Shown piece after piece: positions 11,031 to 22,310 of a stretch of DNA of 64,000 nucleotides. The DNA is from Paraphysomonas bandaiensis (taxonomy: Eukaryota > Chrysophyceae). Within the stretch, counting starts at the first letter, position 1. Every line of letters starts with the position of its first letter. The stretch lies in NCBI GenBank assembly GCA_965644295.1, contig CBFFRP010000298.1:558001-622000 (forward strand). The letters run 5' to 3'. The position numbers were made by a program, and so were the translations under genes. Under the pieces are notes generated by a model that saw only the letters and a program-made list of their open reading frames with translations, ran no database searches and had not been told where the DNA came from.

Positions 11031-11300
11031 TCAGGGGACCAGGAATACACCCCTCTCACTCCCTATCAACTGATATTTCAACCAGATGTCAGCGTTGATA
11101 TGACTGACCACTAGAAGCATCCATTCTTTAGTACAGATGTATTTATTATGAATGAGTATCCAAATATGATGATATTTAATGGCTTTAATGTAAGAGTTTT
11201 CCACATCCAACCCTCCCGTATCGGCATCCTTTGTATATTTTTGTTCAAAGATGCCTCTAATATTGAGACAATAATTATCTGTATTATAGTCGTAGTTGTA
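11031..11300 (-). pseudogene. Transposon-derived coding remnant sharing sequence with 22.3 kb
   Basis: A minus-strand frame is open for 90 codons and ends at TGA 11031-11033. It reads YCLNIRGIFEQKYTKDAD in its first part. The first ~90 bases are near-identical to 22311-22400 on the plus strand, where the same words (LNIRGIFEQKYTK, then DAD) lead into a Harbinger-like frame. Both are therefore probably fragments of one element family. Confidence 0.4.
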
Positions 11301-11668
11301 TCTCAGTAATATAAAAATCTCAGTAAAATATTTGCTTCAATTTATTTTCGAAAAATATGAAGCAGTCTGCCGATGCGCCCAACAAAAATAAACTGAAAAA
11401 AACGGCATGGATATGTTGGCATCGATTGGATTATTGGTATACTTCGTAGACAGTTTCCAGACATATCCATATACAGCAGTGTCAAGTACAGAGTACAATA
11501 CCAGGAAATTTCCTATACTGGTATTTGTATTGTTGTAGCTGTAGTGCTTGCGGTATGGTAGACCGTAGCGGGATATGCTGCTGTATGATGTAGCTGATGT
11601 ACTTCTATATATATCCATCACAATACTTTGCTGATACACTGAATTTCACAATACAAAATATAAGTGTT

Positions 11669-13021
11669 ATGAGTGAGAGTGATTCAATCTTTTCACGAGG
11701 GATTCCTCTCCAGCTCCTGCAATATATACGTGACCATGTTAAGGAACGTAATCCTCATTCATCGACACGAGATGTTCATCATAAGACTATTATGAAGTGG
11801 ACGAAAAACACTCAGTTATCTCTTGCAGATACGATGCGTAATCGGCCCGATATATTTAATACTGTCGTGACGCACTGTAGCACTGTGAATGTATACGTAT
11901 GTCACTGCTGGTCAGGAAACTTCTGTGATTTAATTGAGCAAATAGAGTTGTATTTCCGTAACAACTTCCCTAATTTGGATAATCCTGTGGTGTGGATCGA
12001 TATTGCAATGATCAATTTTTGGGAAGAAGACCATGTTGTGTGGTATCAATCTATTCCTGAACGTGTTCGATCTGTGGGTCATACACTACTTGTCCTTCCG
12101 AAAATAGATTTCGATGGGGCGAATGACTGTATGACACTCTCTTCCGACTGTAACTCACTATATATATTTAGCCGTACGTGGTGTCTGTTTGAATTGTTCT
12201 GTTCTGCGTTTTACATATGTGAATTCGGAATACAAGGAAGTGTGGAAGATATAACTCAACTACTGGATTCGCCACTATCAGTGAACATATCAGCTTCAAG
12301 TACTACCATGGAGGAAGACCACACCGCCTTACTCTCTGCAATACAGCTACTCGACCCAGATACAGATTTGGACTCGGCGAATCATACTGTACTGAACCTT
12401 GTTCAGGAATGGATCAGCAACGAAAAAGCCGCTCGTAGTATGCGGGCTAGGCCTCATTCTACAGATACTGACAAGGTATCAGAAGTGAAATGCTGTGAAG
12501 AGTTACTGAGTACAGGAGAGTCGAAACCTTCGAGCACTGTAGGTATATGTAGTAGCAGTGCTGAACACTGGACGACGAGAGACAGGGAGAGTATTGGATA
12601 TCCCACGCAGCCTTCAGATAAGAGCCTCAACCGCGAGGTGTTGCACCACGGTGACTCAAATGTATCATACCTAAATGCAAGTGATGCACTTGAGGGATCG
12701 CAAAGTTTTGGCGAGGTAGTGGATATGGGCCCAGGTGAAGAAGATATCGTTCTTTTCTGCTGCCCTTACGAAGAATGTCAAGGGAGTATTACCATCCCCG
12801 CGTCGCAGGTTAACTGCGGGGTCTTCCGACATGGAGTGTTCAAGCATAATGGACGACAGATACCACCCCACAGTAGTAAATGGAAATGTGATCGACTTGC
12901 TGAAATGAATGCAGTGTATGGATGTGCAAAACCATTTCGGTGTCGAAAGTGTATATCGTATATAGAGGGGTCTACAGTTGGTAAAACCGTCTACACGATT
13001 GAAAAGTGTGATTATATATGA
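11669..13021 (+). CDS. TIR-fold-like protein with Cys/His-rich C-terminal module
   Basis: Single-exon frame of 450 residues from ATG 11669 (MSESDSIFSRG); an in-frame Met at 11597 is less likely. Residues about 70-180 show an alternating strand/helix domain: VYVCHCWSGNF (75-85), WIDIAMINFW (109-118), HTLLVLPK (138-145) and a hallmark RTWCLFELFC (169-178). This is the 'S/C-x-W ... WxD ... R-W-C-x-x-E' layout of TIR-like signalling domains common in protists and fungi. A Ser/Thr-rich linker follows. A C-terminal module (about 362-430) has CPYEEC, NCGVFRHGVFK, QIPPH and YGCAKPFRCRKC, suggesting zinc binding; similar modules occur in hypothetical proteins of large DNA viruses. An NADase Glu is possible but not identified. 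Function unknown; a sensing or defence role is inference. Confidence 0.65.
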   Translation: MSESDSIFSRGIPLQLLQYIRDHVKERNPHSSTRDVHHKTIMKWTKNTQLSLADTMRNRPDIFNTVVTHCSTVNVYVCHCWSGNFCDLIEQIELYFRNNFPNLDNPVVWIDIAMINFWEEDHVVWYQSIPERVRSVGHTLLVLPKIDFDGANDCMTLSSDCNSLYIFSRTWCLFELFCSAFYICEFGIQGSVEDITQLLDSPLSVNISASSTTMEEDHTALLSAIQLLDPDTDLDSANHTVLNLVQEWISNEKAARSMRARPHSTDTDKVSEVKCCEELLSTGESKPSSTVGICSSSAEHWTTRDRESIGYPTQPSDKSLNREVLHHGDSNVSYLNASDALEGSQSFGEVVDMGPGEEDIVLFCCPYEECQGSITIPASQVNCGVFRHGVFKHNGRQIPPHSSKWKCDRLAEMNAVYGCAKPFRCRKCISYIEGSTVGKTVYTIEKCDYI

Positions 13022-14519
13022 ATTATGTAAAATATGGATAAGTCAATGTACAGAACACCTTTATAAATTTATACTTATTTTATTTCTTAAAGAGGTCAAC
13101 TCCTACTGGCTCTCAATAATTGATGGTTGACCACAGACCACAGTGCCTGACTGGTGCCTAGTTTTGGTACATGACATGTTGTACTACTTGAAATTTGCTG
13201 CTCATATTATTCACCTGTACTAGTTCCTACATTCTACACTGTACGCATATTCTTGCTTATCGTCCTTTATATAGTATTGCACCATCAACACCAATTACTC
13301 CTTCCTTCGCCCATAGGTATAAAAACACAGACTTTACATCAAAGAAAACTAAAGAAGCACAAATCAGGAGAGAATATATGGTCACTGAATATTACAGGGC
13401 TCCGTAGGAATATATTGATTTGCAATATATTGTAAAGTAAATTGATTGGTCGACCGGCCAAAAATTCCATCAATATAGTTACTGTTAAAGCAGCTCACAA
13501 AACATTGCAATCGATGTAGAATGTAGTTCCAATTCATGTGAACGCATGTTCAGCGCAGCGAAACTTATTATATCAGTGTTTCTGTATGTATCCTATTACA
13601 CTTAATATGATGTGTTTCTGAAATGTAGTCGATGGGTGGATAATTGCATATTTTCAATTTATTTGAAGGAATATAGTGGTGTTTACGTCACCGATGATGG
13701 TTTAGAGGGTGAGTATGAGGTAAATTGTGATAGTTAAGCAGTAGCTAGAGTCTTTTCTTGGCAGTGTAGTGGGTTTGGTTATCATATGATCGTTATGACT
13801 AGTACTAAAAACGGATTCTATGGTTGTACTTTTCTACTGAGTAATGATACTAATATATCAATATATTGCAATAGTATTGTTGGTTCGGTTAAAGAGCTCT
13901 ATCAGTTGTATTGAGGAACGTTATCTAACAATAGTATAGCAATATATTGTTCTCTAGTCCTGATATATCCTCATCTGTTCCCAGTTGAAAACATCCGTAC
14001 ACGACTGAGGCACATGTCATAGGCAATTTGTTTTTCTAGATATAAGTCAGGAATGATTTGTCTATATAACCAGTCAATTGATGTGGATCTGTATCCTAAT
14101 ACGAGTAGTAGCTATTGCAGTACATCCAATAGAGGGGTTTTGGGAATGTCCTTGTTACAGATATACCGCCGTTTCTATACAATAAATATGGGACCACATC
14201 TGCATAAAAACTGGTACTTTTCCGCTAAATATCTCCTATATTGCTGTATCATATACACCATATACGTTGATTCTACACATAGCTTCCAAGAATTTGCTGT
14301 AAAATACTGACACAACGACTACATCATACTCTCTCCCTGTACGTGTAGCTAACATATACATAGTCCCCAGTATACTATTATACGTATACAGTATACAGTA
14401 TATAGAGACATACCACTTGTGCGTGTACAACTGATACGATGTCTAGATGTGTGTGTCATGTCTGTATATTTAAAAGCATAACACTATCTTGAACTAGAAT
14501 AATAGAAGTATATATTAAA
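13022..14519. other. AT-rich intergenic region
   Basis: About 1.5 kb without a convincing gene. Several short frames occur by chance. ATATATTG-type words recur near 13404-13435 and 13850-13960. No RNA gene recognised. Confidence 0.5.
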
Positions 14520-15920
14520 ATGCAAAGTGAAGAATATAATGAAGAAGGAGATGAATTCAGTAACTCATTCTGTGAGGATGATGGTGATTCCATGTCCTCT
14601 GATGACAGTAGTGAGGAGGATGAGAACGTAACCCCTGCTGATCAAGATAAAACTAACAAATATGATAATCAGTTGTCGAAAACTGCAATTAAAATGGGTG
14701 GAATGAGTTTGAGTTATGGTGAAGCGAAATTATACGGCCTTATTGACGAAGAGGGTAATATAAAGTCGAAAGTATTTCACAAAAAAACGAAACGTGACCC
14801 CAAACAAGTCGAACAACATATCGCCCAGCTTGCTACAACCAAACCAGTTACAACTACAGTTACTCCAGAAGATACAGAAGACTGTACTTTTAAACCGCAG
14901 AAGTCGAAGCAAGCGGAAAGGGCGATGAAAAATCCTAGATGTGGCTATGATTTCGTATCTCGACTTGGTGAAGCTGGTAATTTTATGGACAGGTGAGCGA
15001 GTTGTCGTCAATGCATGCCGTCATAATATTCAAGTACTATTGAAGGACTTTTAACAGGAATGATGGCGAGAAAACCCAAAAGCATATATTAAATTCTTTG
15101 AAAGAAGACTACGATGCACGACTCGATAAACTTCAATGCCCCAAATGTAGGAAGTTTCAATCCTTCGATGAATATATGGAACGTCGACGATATTGTGGAG
15201 GTTGCCAAGAGCGTTACACAAAACTTCATGTTAGTAAAGGGAAAACGTGGGAGCTAAAGCAAGCAGAAAACGAGAAGAAAAAAGCTGAAAGGCTAGCTAA
15301 AATTGAAAGTGAACTGTATGGTGACTGTTCCTTCAAGCCGAAAACTCAAGGAAGGTTATTATTCCGATGTTGTATGTATATTTTGTGAATTTGCATCTTT
15401 AGTCCCAGGCGGCATGGAACTTCTAATAAATCAGTGCAATTATCTCTTCATGAAAGGTTGGGTTGGATCTCAGCCGTTTGGATTTTGCACTAATATTGAA
15501 CGCCGTGTAGAACGAAAAGGTTGCTGGAATCGCAAAGGCGAGAAGCTGAAGAGCGTCGTAAGAAGGAGAAAGAGGAAGAAGAGCTTAAAAAGATTAAGGA
15601 ACGCGAAGCTGTGTATGCTGCCCAGAAGCGTGCGAAAGAGAACCATGATAGGAGTACTGCCCCTGCTCAATCGAGACGCCAAGGTATTTTCTCAATATTA
15701 TTTTTCGATTAAATTACATATTGATATAGAGAAAAGTAACTTATCTTCGAAAAGAAAAGACCAGAAAGCATCTACTCGTGGCTTAGGTAATTCGCGAGAA
15801 GGTCATAGTAAAAGAGTTAAGGAAAAACAACGGAAGCAAGAAGTAGCATACAACAAAACTGTCGGGAATGTTTCTGACAAATTTAATCAGCTCCTTGTCG
15901 AATTTGACGAGACAGTGTAA
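14520..15920 (+). CDS. Acidic/coiled-coil protein with repeated CTFKP motifs and a zinc-finger-like centre
   Basis: Four exons, 14520-14992, 15058-15354, 15511-15683 and 15730-15920, join in phase to give 377 residues. The N-terminus is Asp/Glu/Ser-rich. DCTFKPQKSK and, after the middle, DCSFKPKTQ are copies of the 'C-S/T-F-K-P' motif that recurs in many flagellar or cytoskeletal proteins. Between them CPKCRKFQSFDEYMERRRYC and GGC form a CxxC...CxxC cluster that could bind zinc. The rest is Lys/Glu-rich and predicted coiled coil (RREAEERRKKEKEEEELK). The third intron boundary (donor at 15355, GTTATT) is the weakest. A ciliary or cytoskeletal role is inferred from the motif only; I cannot name the gene. 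Confidence 0.7.
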
Positions 15921-16203
15921 ATTTAATTATAGCAGGTCATAAAGCACTATTATCTGGCATTTTACGGAATCGTGCAATACTTAAGAGAATTATGTAGTAA
16001 CCTTTTGGCAGTACGGCAGGACCAGAAGTAATGTTGTGCCTGATTGGAGTGTCACCCTAGTGAGGATGTATGTCGTAACCATAGTTCTAGTTGAGACCAG
16101 TTGTAGTATCTGAATTTATTGGATTACCTCATGACTAGGCTGAAATGATGTTTATTCTATTCTGCTATAAGCATGGAATGATCTTTATTCTATTCTGCTA
16201 TAA

Positions 16204-16735
16204 GGCATATGCCGCCCTCAACAAAATCGGACTCGCACCTTTTCGTGGTGTTCTGGGGGATAAGTACCGGAGTTATTTCTCTGGGAAACTAACGTGAGCC
16301 GCAAACATAGTCAGCAGATATTCTTCTGCCCACTCATAGCTGAATGCTTGTGTGGTACAAGGGACACCAATAAGTGTCACTTGTGTAGACGTCTTTTTGG
16401 GCCCTGACGAATAAACAGGCATCCGGGAATGGGTCCACCTCAAGGGCATCCGGGACAGGGCCCACCTGAAGGGTAACCGGGGTATTGGGCTGCCTGCTAA
16501 AGTCAAGCATCCAGGATGCTTACCTTAAGAACTCAGAGCGGAAGTGTCGCACCTTGGTGCTTGCGGCGACGCACAAGCAGCTTCCGTAGCGTTAAATAGT
16601 AGGATAAAAAAATGTGTACTGATTAGTTACAGGTAGAGGTCTAACTAGTTTGTCTAGCATTCATCTAGCTACTAAGTTGGTGCAGGTTTTTAACGCCTAT
16701 TGCTAATAATAAGACTTTCAATATGGCATATGCCG
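16204..16735 (+). mobile_element. SINE-like retroelement, near full-length copy A1
   Basis: The body at 16215-16724 runs from CCCTCAACAAAATCGGACTC to a 3' end with GCTAATAATAAGAC. It is flanked on both sides by GGCATATGCCG (16204-16214 and 16725-16735), which fits an 11-base target-site duplication. Shared internal blocks with other copies are the CTCGCACCTTTTCGTGGTGT head, GGGCCCTGA...AATAAACAGGC, and the tail GCACCTTGGTGCTTGCGGCG. I see no tRNA-like A/B boxes, so 'SINE-like' rests on structure, copy number and the LINE-shared tail. Confidence 0.65.
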
Positions 16736-16905
16736 AGTTCAAACTAATTCACTTCTAAAGGAAGAATATTGTGAGTTATAATTTAAGCTAAAATATATAC
16801 AACAAATGTAAACTCGAAGTGGTTGCGCTACATGGGGCTTAAAAATGACATGTATTTTTTTTAAATAATTGCTCTATCAAACACTTTATATCACAAGGTT
16901 AATAT

Positions 16906-18389
16906 TTACAGTGTAACCGTTGTATTGGGCACTGATTTACTTTGCTCGTTCACTTCGAACTTCAGCAACGGTATGAATGCACCACGAGACAACAAAGCCT
17001 TCCGCTCAAGCAAGAGCGCTCTTTGCAAGGTCTCTTCCTCATTAACAACAGCTATCATCGCCTCAATATCCGATACTCGAGATTCCTCCCCAAATACAGC
17101 GCTTCCTTCTACCCCACCCACTCGAAGGGGTTCGCGAGGTGTGTCCTCTACGCCCTGAGGAGGCCTTGACACTGTCTTGGATCCCTGTGGTGGTTCTGTA
17201 CCCATTCCTTGAGCATGTGATGAAAGCTGCTGGGAGAATGACAACAGATGCTGAGATCCATAAGTTGCACCCGTCTCCGCAGAAGAATGAAATACTACTC
17301 CTACTAAGTCAGAAGACTCAATACCTAGAGAGTCCAAAATCCTCTCAATAGAATCCGATTTGAGTAAGTCCATATCTGTTGCCACCTTACGAAGATAATT
17401 TTGGTTCATATACCTACAATTACAACGGCGTTAAAACGAATCGAAATCTGAAAAGTAAATACTGGTATGACAATATCAGCAAATTTAAACATAAATAAGT
17501 ATTCAGATCAGGGATCGTACACAAAAGGGTGGGGGCGCCACATTTCTTTTCGCCAAAGCTGTATTGCTTTGACAACATCCACCGTGGCATCTCGTAGATT
17601 ATGCAAACTCTTTCTCAGTTCCTCGGCCATCTCTTTATGTCTATCTGTTCCCTGTCCCGCACTGACTTTTCGCGCAACCTCTTCACTAGCCGACATGAAT
17701 TTCATGCTACTGCTGCGCCGGGCAGAGGCAATTAGTTCTGTGCATTGAATTACACAGGATTCTCGGTGTTCAATAAATCGCAGCACAGCAATGGTGCTAC
17801 GGCGGTGGTCCTTTAGGCGGCGCACATAGCACGCTAATTCATCAATCTGTTCTGTCGTTTTATATGGACCTTGCAATAATGAGTAAGAATAAAAATCACG
17901 GTCACAGTCTGGGACATGTAACTCTTTCCACAAGCTGAGAGTTCGTTTGACAAGCTTCTTGAAGAGCTTGGGGTAATTAATCTGATTATCTGCTTGTGTG
18001 CTGTGCTCAGGTCTGGGTGCTTGTGGGCTACGAGATGTAGCCGTGCCGGTGAGATCAAAATCCAAGTCCTCTCCTTGTACATGTTCGCTAAAAAATTGTC
18101 GCCAAGTTTTTTGTTGTAATAACTTTAAAGTTGGTTCAGTTTGCAAATAATTCAAATTATCATACACTGAACGGCCGATATCACGAGACTCTTCACCAGC
18201 AGCTCTGTGAATCTTTTTCAAGACTTTATAGGCCACTTCAGCTGCAGAAGGTGTCTTTCTAACGGCCCCGTATATGTTTTTCCTACTGGTGCTTACAGGA
18301 GGAGATGAGAGGGCAAAGTTAGCTGATTTGGGTCGTTTAAGAGTTGATTGATAGGAGTTAAACACTTCCCTATCTGGTGCGAAGGCCAT
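16906..18389 (-). CDS. Two-exon gene, helical protein of unknown function
   Basis: Exons 17521-18389 and 16906-17413 on the minus strand join in phase (…HPFV|YMNQNYLRKV) and give 458 residues. ATG 18389 opens MAFAPDREVFNSYQSTL. Middle segments such as SLWKELHVPDCDRDFY and ELACYVRRLKDHRRSTIAV look like helical bundles. The C-terminal exon contains NYLRKVATDMDLLKSDSIER, a low-complexity Pro/Gly/Ser stretch and a final helix rich in Glu/Arg (EEETLQRALLLERKALL). No catalytic motif, targeting signal or membrane segment is seen. I do not recognise it. Confidence 0.7.
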
Positions 18390-20085
18390 TTCTACAATTG
18401 AGATATATATCACAGGAGATAGGCTGAATATTGATCTATGTCCTCGCTGTTACATGTGCAGTGGTTATGTACACAAGGCATAGCATACGAGACATGGCAA
18501 GTGCTATACTTCTTACAGTATACACATATACAGAGTACACTGTGTATCATATACGGCCATATCTTACCACAACAAAAAAAAAAAAAGAAATGAGATGAGT
18601 ATGAAACTGTCATGCATGTACTCCACTGCTGTATACAATAGGAATACATATCCGTATACCCGTACACCATACAATGTCAGAAGTGCATAACACCATGCAT
18701 CTATGCATCACATGGATATCGGTGACAGAAGTCAAGGACGGACAAAGATCTTATAGTAGTGTGTATATGGTTTGGGGAGTCAGCTAATAGGAATCTAGTT
18801 ATGGCTCTCATCTAATACTGCTCTGTGTATCGTGTTTAGTGGTTCTAGCTACAGTCAGGTAACTGTTCAGTGGATTTAATAATGATGTGGCTTCGGTTGC
18901 AGTCCGAGGATGTGTATATCATCTACTGTAGATGTGTTCTTTGATTTGCCTTCAAGCGTGTCGATAGCTTATTCTAATTTATTTGGAAAGTTGTATATGA
19001 CAACTGTAAAAATACACAGAAGTAATGCAATAGTAACATTGTCGACAACACGTGATTATCTCATAACAATACTAAGTAAAAAAATTAAGAAGTTTATATG
19101 TGAAACAAGTTAACGTCATAAAGGCAAGAAATTTAGATGTTTTGTAAATTAGAAGTTGTATTTTACGGTTTCGAATTATTACCTTAATTTTGAATAATAT
19201 ATTGTTGTATGAAAATTAATGATAGGCTATGAGATAGTTTAGAGTTTAGACAAGCTAGAATATAGAATATAATCATGCCATGAGAAGTTGTGATAACATT
19301 GATTCACAGTTGAGATGATATATTTAAATTTAGTGAGACATACTATCTATGGTAGATTCTATGTAGGATGTCAGAATAGTTATGATTATGGTGTATACAG
19401 TATACTACAACCATGGGCCATAAGGTAATATCACCCCGCAGTCGAAATCTTACTACAGATTTTAAAACATTGAACAAGGGCATACTATTTAATCCGCAGT
19501 TAAATCGTAGCTTTTTCCTATGGCAAAGTAATCTTTAGTGAAGTATTTTATCTAATAGTTAGATATATTTGACCATGGGTTACAAGGAGACTTAGAATAT
19601 TGAAACGAGGGAAGAATCATAAGCTCTTATAACTTGGGCAAGAGAGGATACTCACTCCATTTTAATAATAGCTATAACGAATGTACCCCTGAAGAATATT
19701 ATTAAGATTCACTGATTCACATAGCTAAATTGTAGCTTATCCTCATGATCTCGATATTATATAGAATGCATATATATTTACTTGCTTACTCATAGACGAA
19801 ATATATTTAACGGAATGGGTATTGTATTAAAATTTACTCCGTTTTAATAATAGCTATAACGAATGTACCACTGAAGAATATTATTAAGATTCACTGATTC
19901 TATATACCCCTGAACATATATTACACACGTAAATTCAATAAGATACAATGAAATATCAATTGATTGAATTATTATCAGACTAAATAAGATACGTGAAATA
20001 ATATCAGTCTGCAACCATGTCTTGCTGTTATACTATCAGGCTTTATTCTTTTATGTAAAGTCTTGAGCTAATTATGTAGTCATAT
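18390..20085. other. AT-rich intergenic region with a ~65 bp direct repeat
   Basis: No gene-like frame. A segment containing AATAATAGCTATAACGAATG and ending AAGATTCACTGATTC occurs twice, at about 19656-19720 and 19840-19904, almost unchanged. The rest is AT-rich with short chance frames. Confidence 0.6.
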
Positions 20086-20372
20086 TTGGGCCCTGTCAAA
20101 TAAACAGGCATCCGCGTCTTTAAAAAATCCTGAAGTCAGCAGATGTCAGGTATATCAACATTCTGCGTTCTCATTGCGTTTGCTTTGAGTGATAGAGCAA
20201 AAGTGGTTGCATCTTGTGCTTGAAGTGACGCACAAGCAGCTTTCGTAGCGCCAACTAGTAGGATATCAGAGATTAGCACTAGTTAGTTAAATTGTTTTGC
20301 TAAATAAGTTCTGACTCTTAAACGCCAACTACTAATAATAAGATATTCACTGTTATTTCAACCAACAATAAA
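20085..20372 (+). mobile_element. SINE-like element copy A2, 5'-truncated
   Basis: Starts inside the family body at TTGGGCCCTGTCAAATAAAC and runs to ACTAATAATAAGATATTCAC. The tail carries CTTGTGCTTGAAGTGACGC and the 'AGGATATCAGAG' subfamily variant seen also in copies A5, A6 and A8. Confidence 0.7.
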
Positions 20373-20514
20373 TCTTAATTACTAATACTTGTACAGAATA
20401 CGTCACAACAAAATCCTGCAGAGCCCTAAGCCAAGGGCACCCCCTGACTAAACCCATTTGCAATCCAAGGACTTACGTCCATAGAGATCTTCTCCCGTAC
20501 ATAAAATAACGTAA

Positions 20515-20693
20515 GTGGTCGCACCTTGGTGCTTGCGGCGACGCACAAGCAGCTTCCGTAGCGTTACTTAGTATGATATGAGAATTTGTACTAGTTGGTT
20601 ACAGGTAGAAGTTTATCTAGCGTGACTTGTTGTCATCAAGCTACTTAACTGGAGCGAATTTTTGACGCCTACTGCTAATAATAAAAATTATTA
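20515..20693 (+). mobile_element. SINE/LINE tail copy A3 (3' end only)
   Basis: Only the 3' tail is present, from GTGGTCGCACCTTGGTGC to GCTAATAATAAAAAT. Its sequence (GTTGGTTACAGGTAGAAG) follows the A1/LINE-tail subfamily rather than the A2 subfamily. Confidence 0.65.
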
Positions 20694-20950
20694 GGATTCA
20701 GCTTAATACATGACAGTATCTGTGAGTTATAATGTTCAATGAAATATATCATGAACTGAATTAGAGAGAGTATCTGTTGAAGATACATAATCGTCATTAT
20801 CAGTTACACTTCTAACTATTCCGTTGTGCATGATAGTTATGTTCTATATTGTTATTCATAATTCTCACTCTACTGTGTACATCACTTTACACTCTAATAA
20901 TCATAATCATAACATTGTTTTTACTATTACAAAGATTTATTCTTTATTTG
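20680..20950 (-). repeat. Dispersed repeat C, inverted copy
   Basis: The reverse complement matches 27208-27495 over most of its length, with small indels, including CATGCACAACGGAATAGTTA and AGATACTCTCTCTAATTCAG. It abuts the 3' end of copy A3. Confidence 0.75.
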
Positions 20951-21338
20951 AATTTGATACAGAAATGTGATGAATAGGAACAATTGTTGTCATTTAGCAT
21001 CATAAACAAGCTGAAGACCTGCTAGTTTATACTAAAGATAAGATGATTTCTTTCTTAAATCCGAAATTGTGATTTCATGTCTACATTTTCCAGGTGATAA
21101 AAGTGTTCTACTAGGCCAAAAATACAAGTTACGAACAGGGATAAGTTGATATTACCATTATAGCAATAAAAGATTCTACAGTGCAATGGAAAAGGATTCT
21201 ACAGTAAATTAAATTTCACCCTTCACTCGACTATTCTCCATCTAAGCAAGATAATTATACAGATTGTAGACACAATAGGACAATATATGGACGCTATCAA
21301 CTAAGTCGCAGTTGATATAGAAACCACACTACAAAATA
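20951..21338. other. Intergenic, nothing recognised
   Basis: AT-rich spacer between a repeat and the next minus-strand gene; no coding frame with support. Confidence 0.5.
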
Positions 21339-21859
21339 TTATGACTCCTCCATACTGGCTTCTTTCTCTTTCTTGTTTCGAGAGAAGAGCTCATTTAAGT
21401 ACAATCGATTGCGCAGATCCTCGTCAATACGGTCGTCGTTCATCATAATCGCCTCGAATTCATCCGAGCATTCATTATCTGGAGTACTGGTGCAATTGCT
21501 GTCCATTTGAGAGTCCGACGAATTATTTTCATTTCTATCTTCAACTGCATTGGAGCTATCGTAGGTTTCGCTGGACTAAAATACAACATATAAGCAACAT
21601 GTCATGTGACATACGCATAATAATAACATACATTAGCGCCTGATGTGTCTCCCTCATCCTCATACTTCATCCCCTCCTTCATGCCATCAATATCATTATT
21701 TTCAGACCAGGAGCACACCATCTCTTCTCCATCCTTGCCCATATGATAGTTACCTTTCTTGACATGTTTATTTAAATCAAGTTTTCTTTTACTAACAAGC
21801 ACAGACTCTTTCGTGGCATGCTTACCACTTCCACCCTCTGAATTTGGTTCACAATACAT
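21339..21859 (-). CDS. Small acidic two-exon gene, unknown function
   Basis: Exons 21632-21859 and 21339-21575 (minus strand) join in phase 0 across a GTATGT...TTTAG intron and give 154 residues. ATG 21859 opens MYCEPNSEGGSGKHATKE. A basic patch (SKRKLDLNKHVKKG) is followed by an acidic, Ser/Asn-rich body, and the end is helical and basic (LRNRLYLNELFSRNKKEKE). No domain recognised. Composition suggests a nuclear or disordered regulatory protein, which is only inference. Confidence 0.6.
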
Positions 21860-22310
21860 GTGAAATAAACAATACACACCGAGTATCAAAGTCTAATGCA
21901 TATACCCAACAGAGTTAGTGTATTGTCATCTAGTTTGACAACAAGGAGTTTAAGACTTCTATTACACTGATAGCTAGCTAGCACTCCGCCCGTATATATG
22001 CATAGAGAGAGTATGTATATCATATGTACAATAAAAAAATAAGTTCAAGGGAAGAGATGGCTAAAAGTGTGGGAAATGTCACCCATATGTACCTTTACAC
22101 CATCTTGGGTGCTGTCCGTTCAAGATACAATACCTTCCCAACAGAATCCCATAGTGTGTGCTGCTGGTGATGTACTACTTATCCTTCTGGACTTCTTAAA
22201 CTTCTACAGCGTATAATAACGGTAGGTACAGTATATCCTACTTCGTATCGGCAATGAGTATCTTAGTTTTCGGAAATAAATTGAAGCAAATATCATCTCC
22301 ATTACTGTAC
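21860..22310. other. Intergenic region
   Basis: No gene-like frame recognised; probable promoter region of the minus-strand gene plus the 5' flank of a transposon relic. Confidence 0.5.

Noticed and set aside
15355-15510. A single continuous frame through the 14.5-15.9 kb gene's third part
   Set aside because: The frame that crosses here reads poorly and shifts; splicing at 15355/15510 joins two coding-like blocks in phase.
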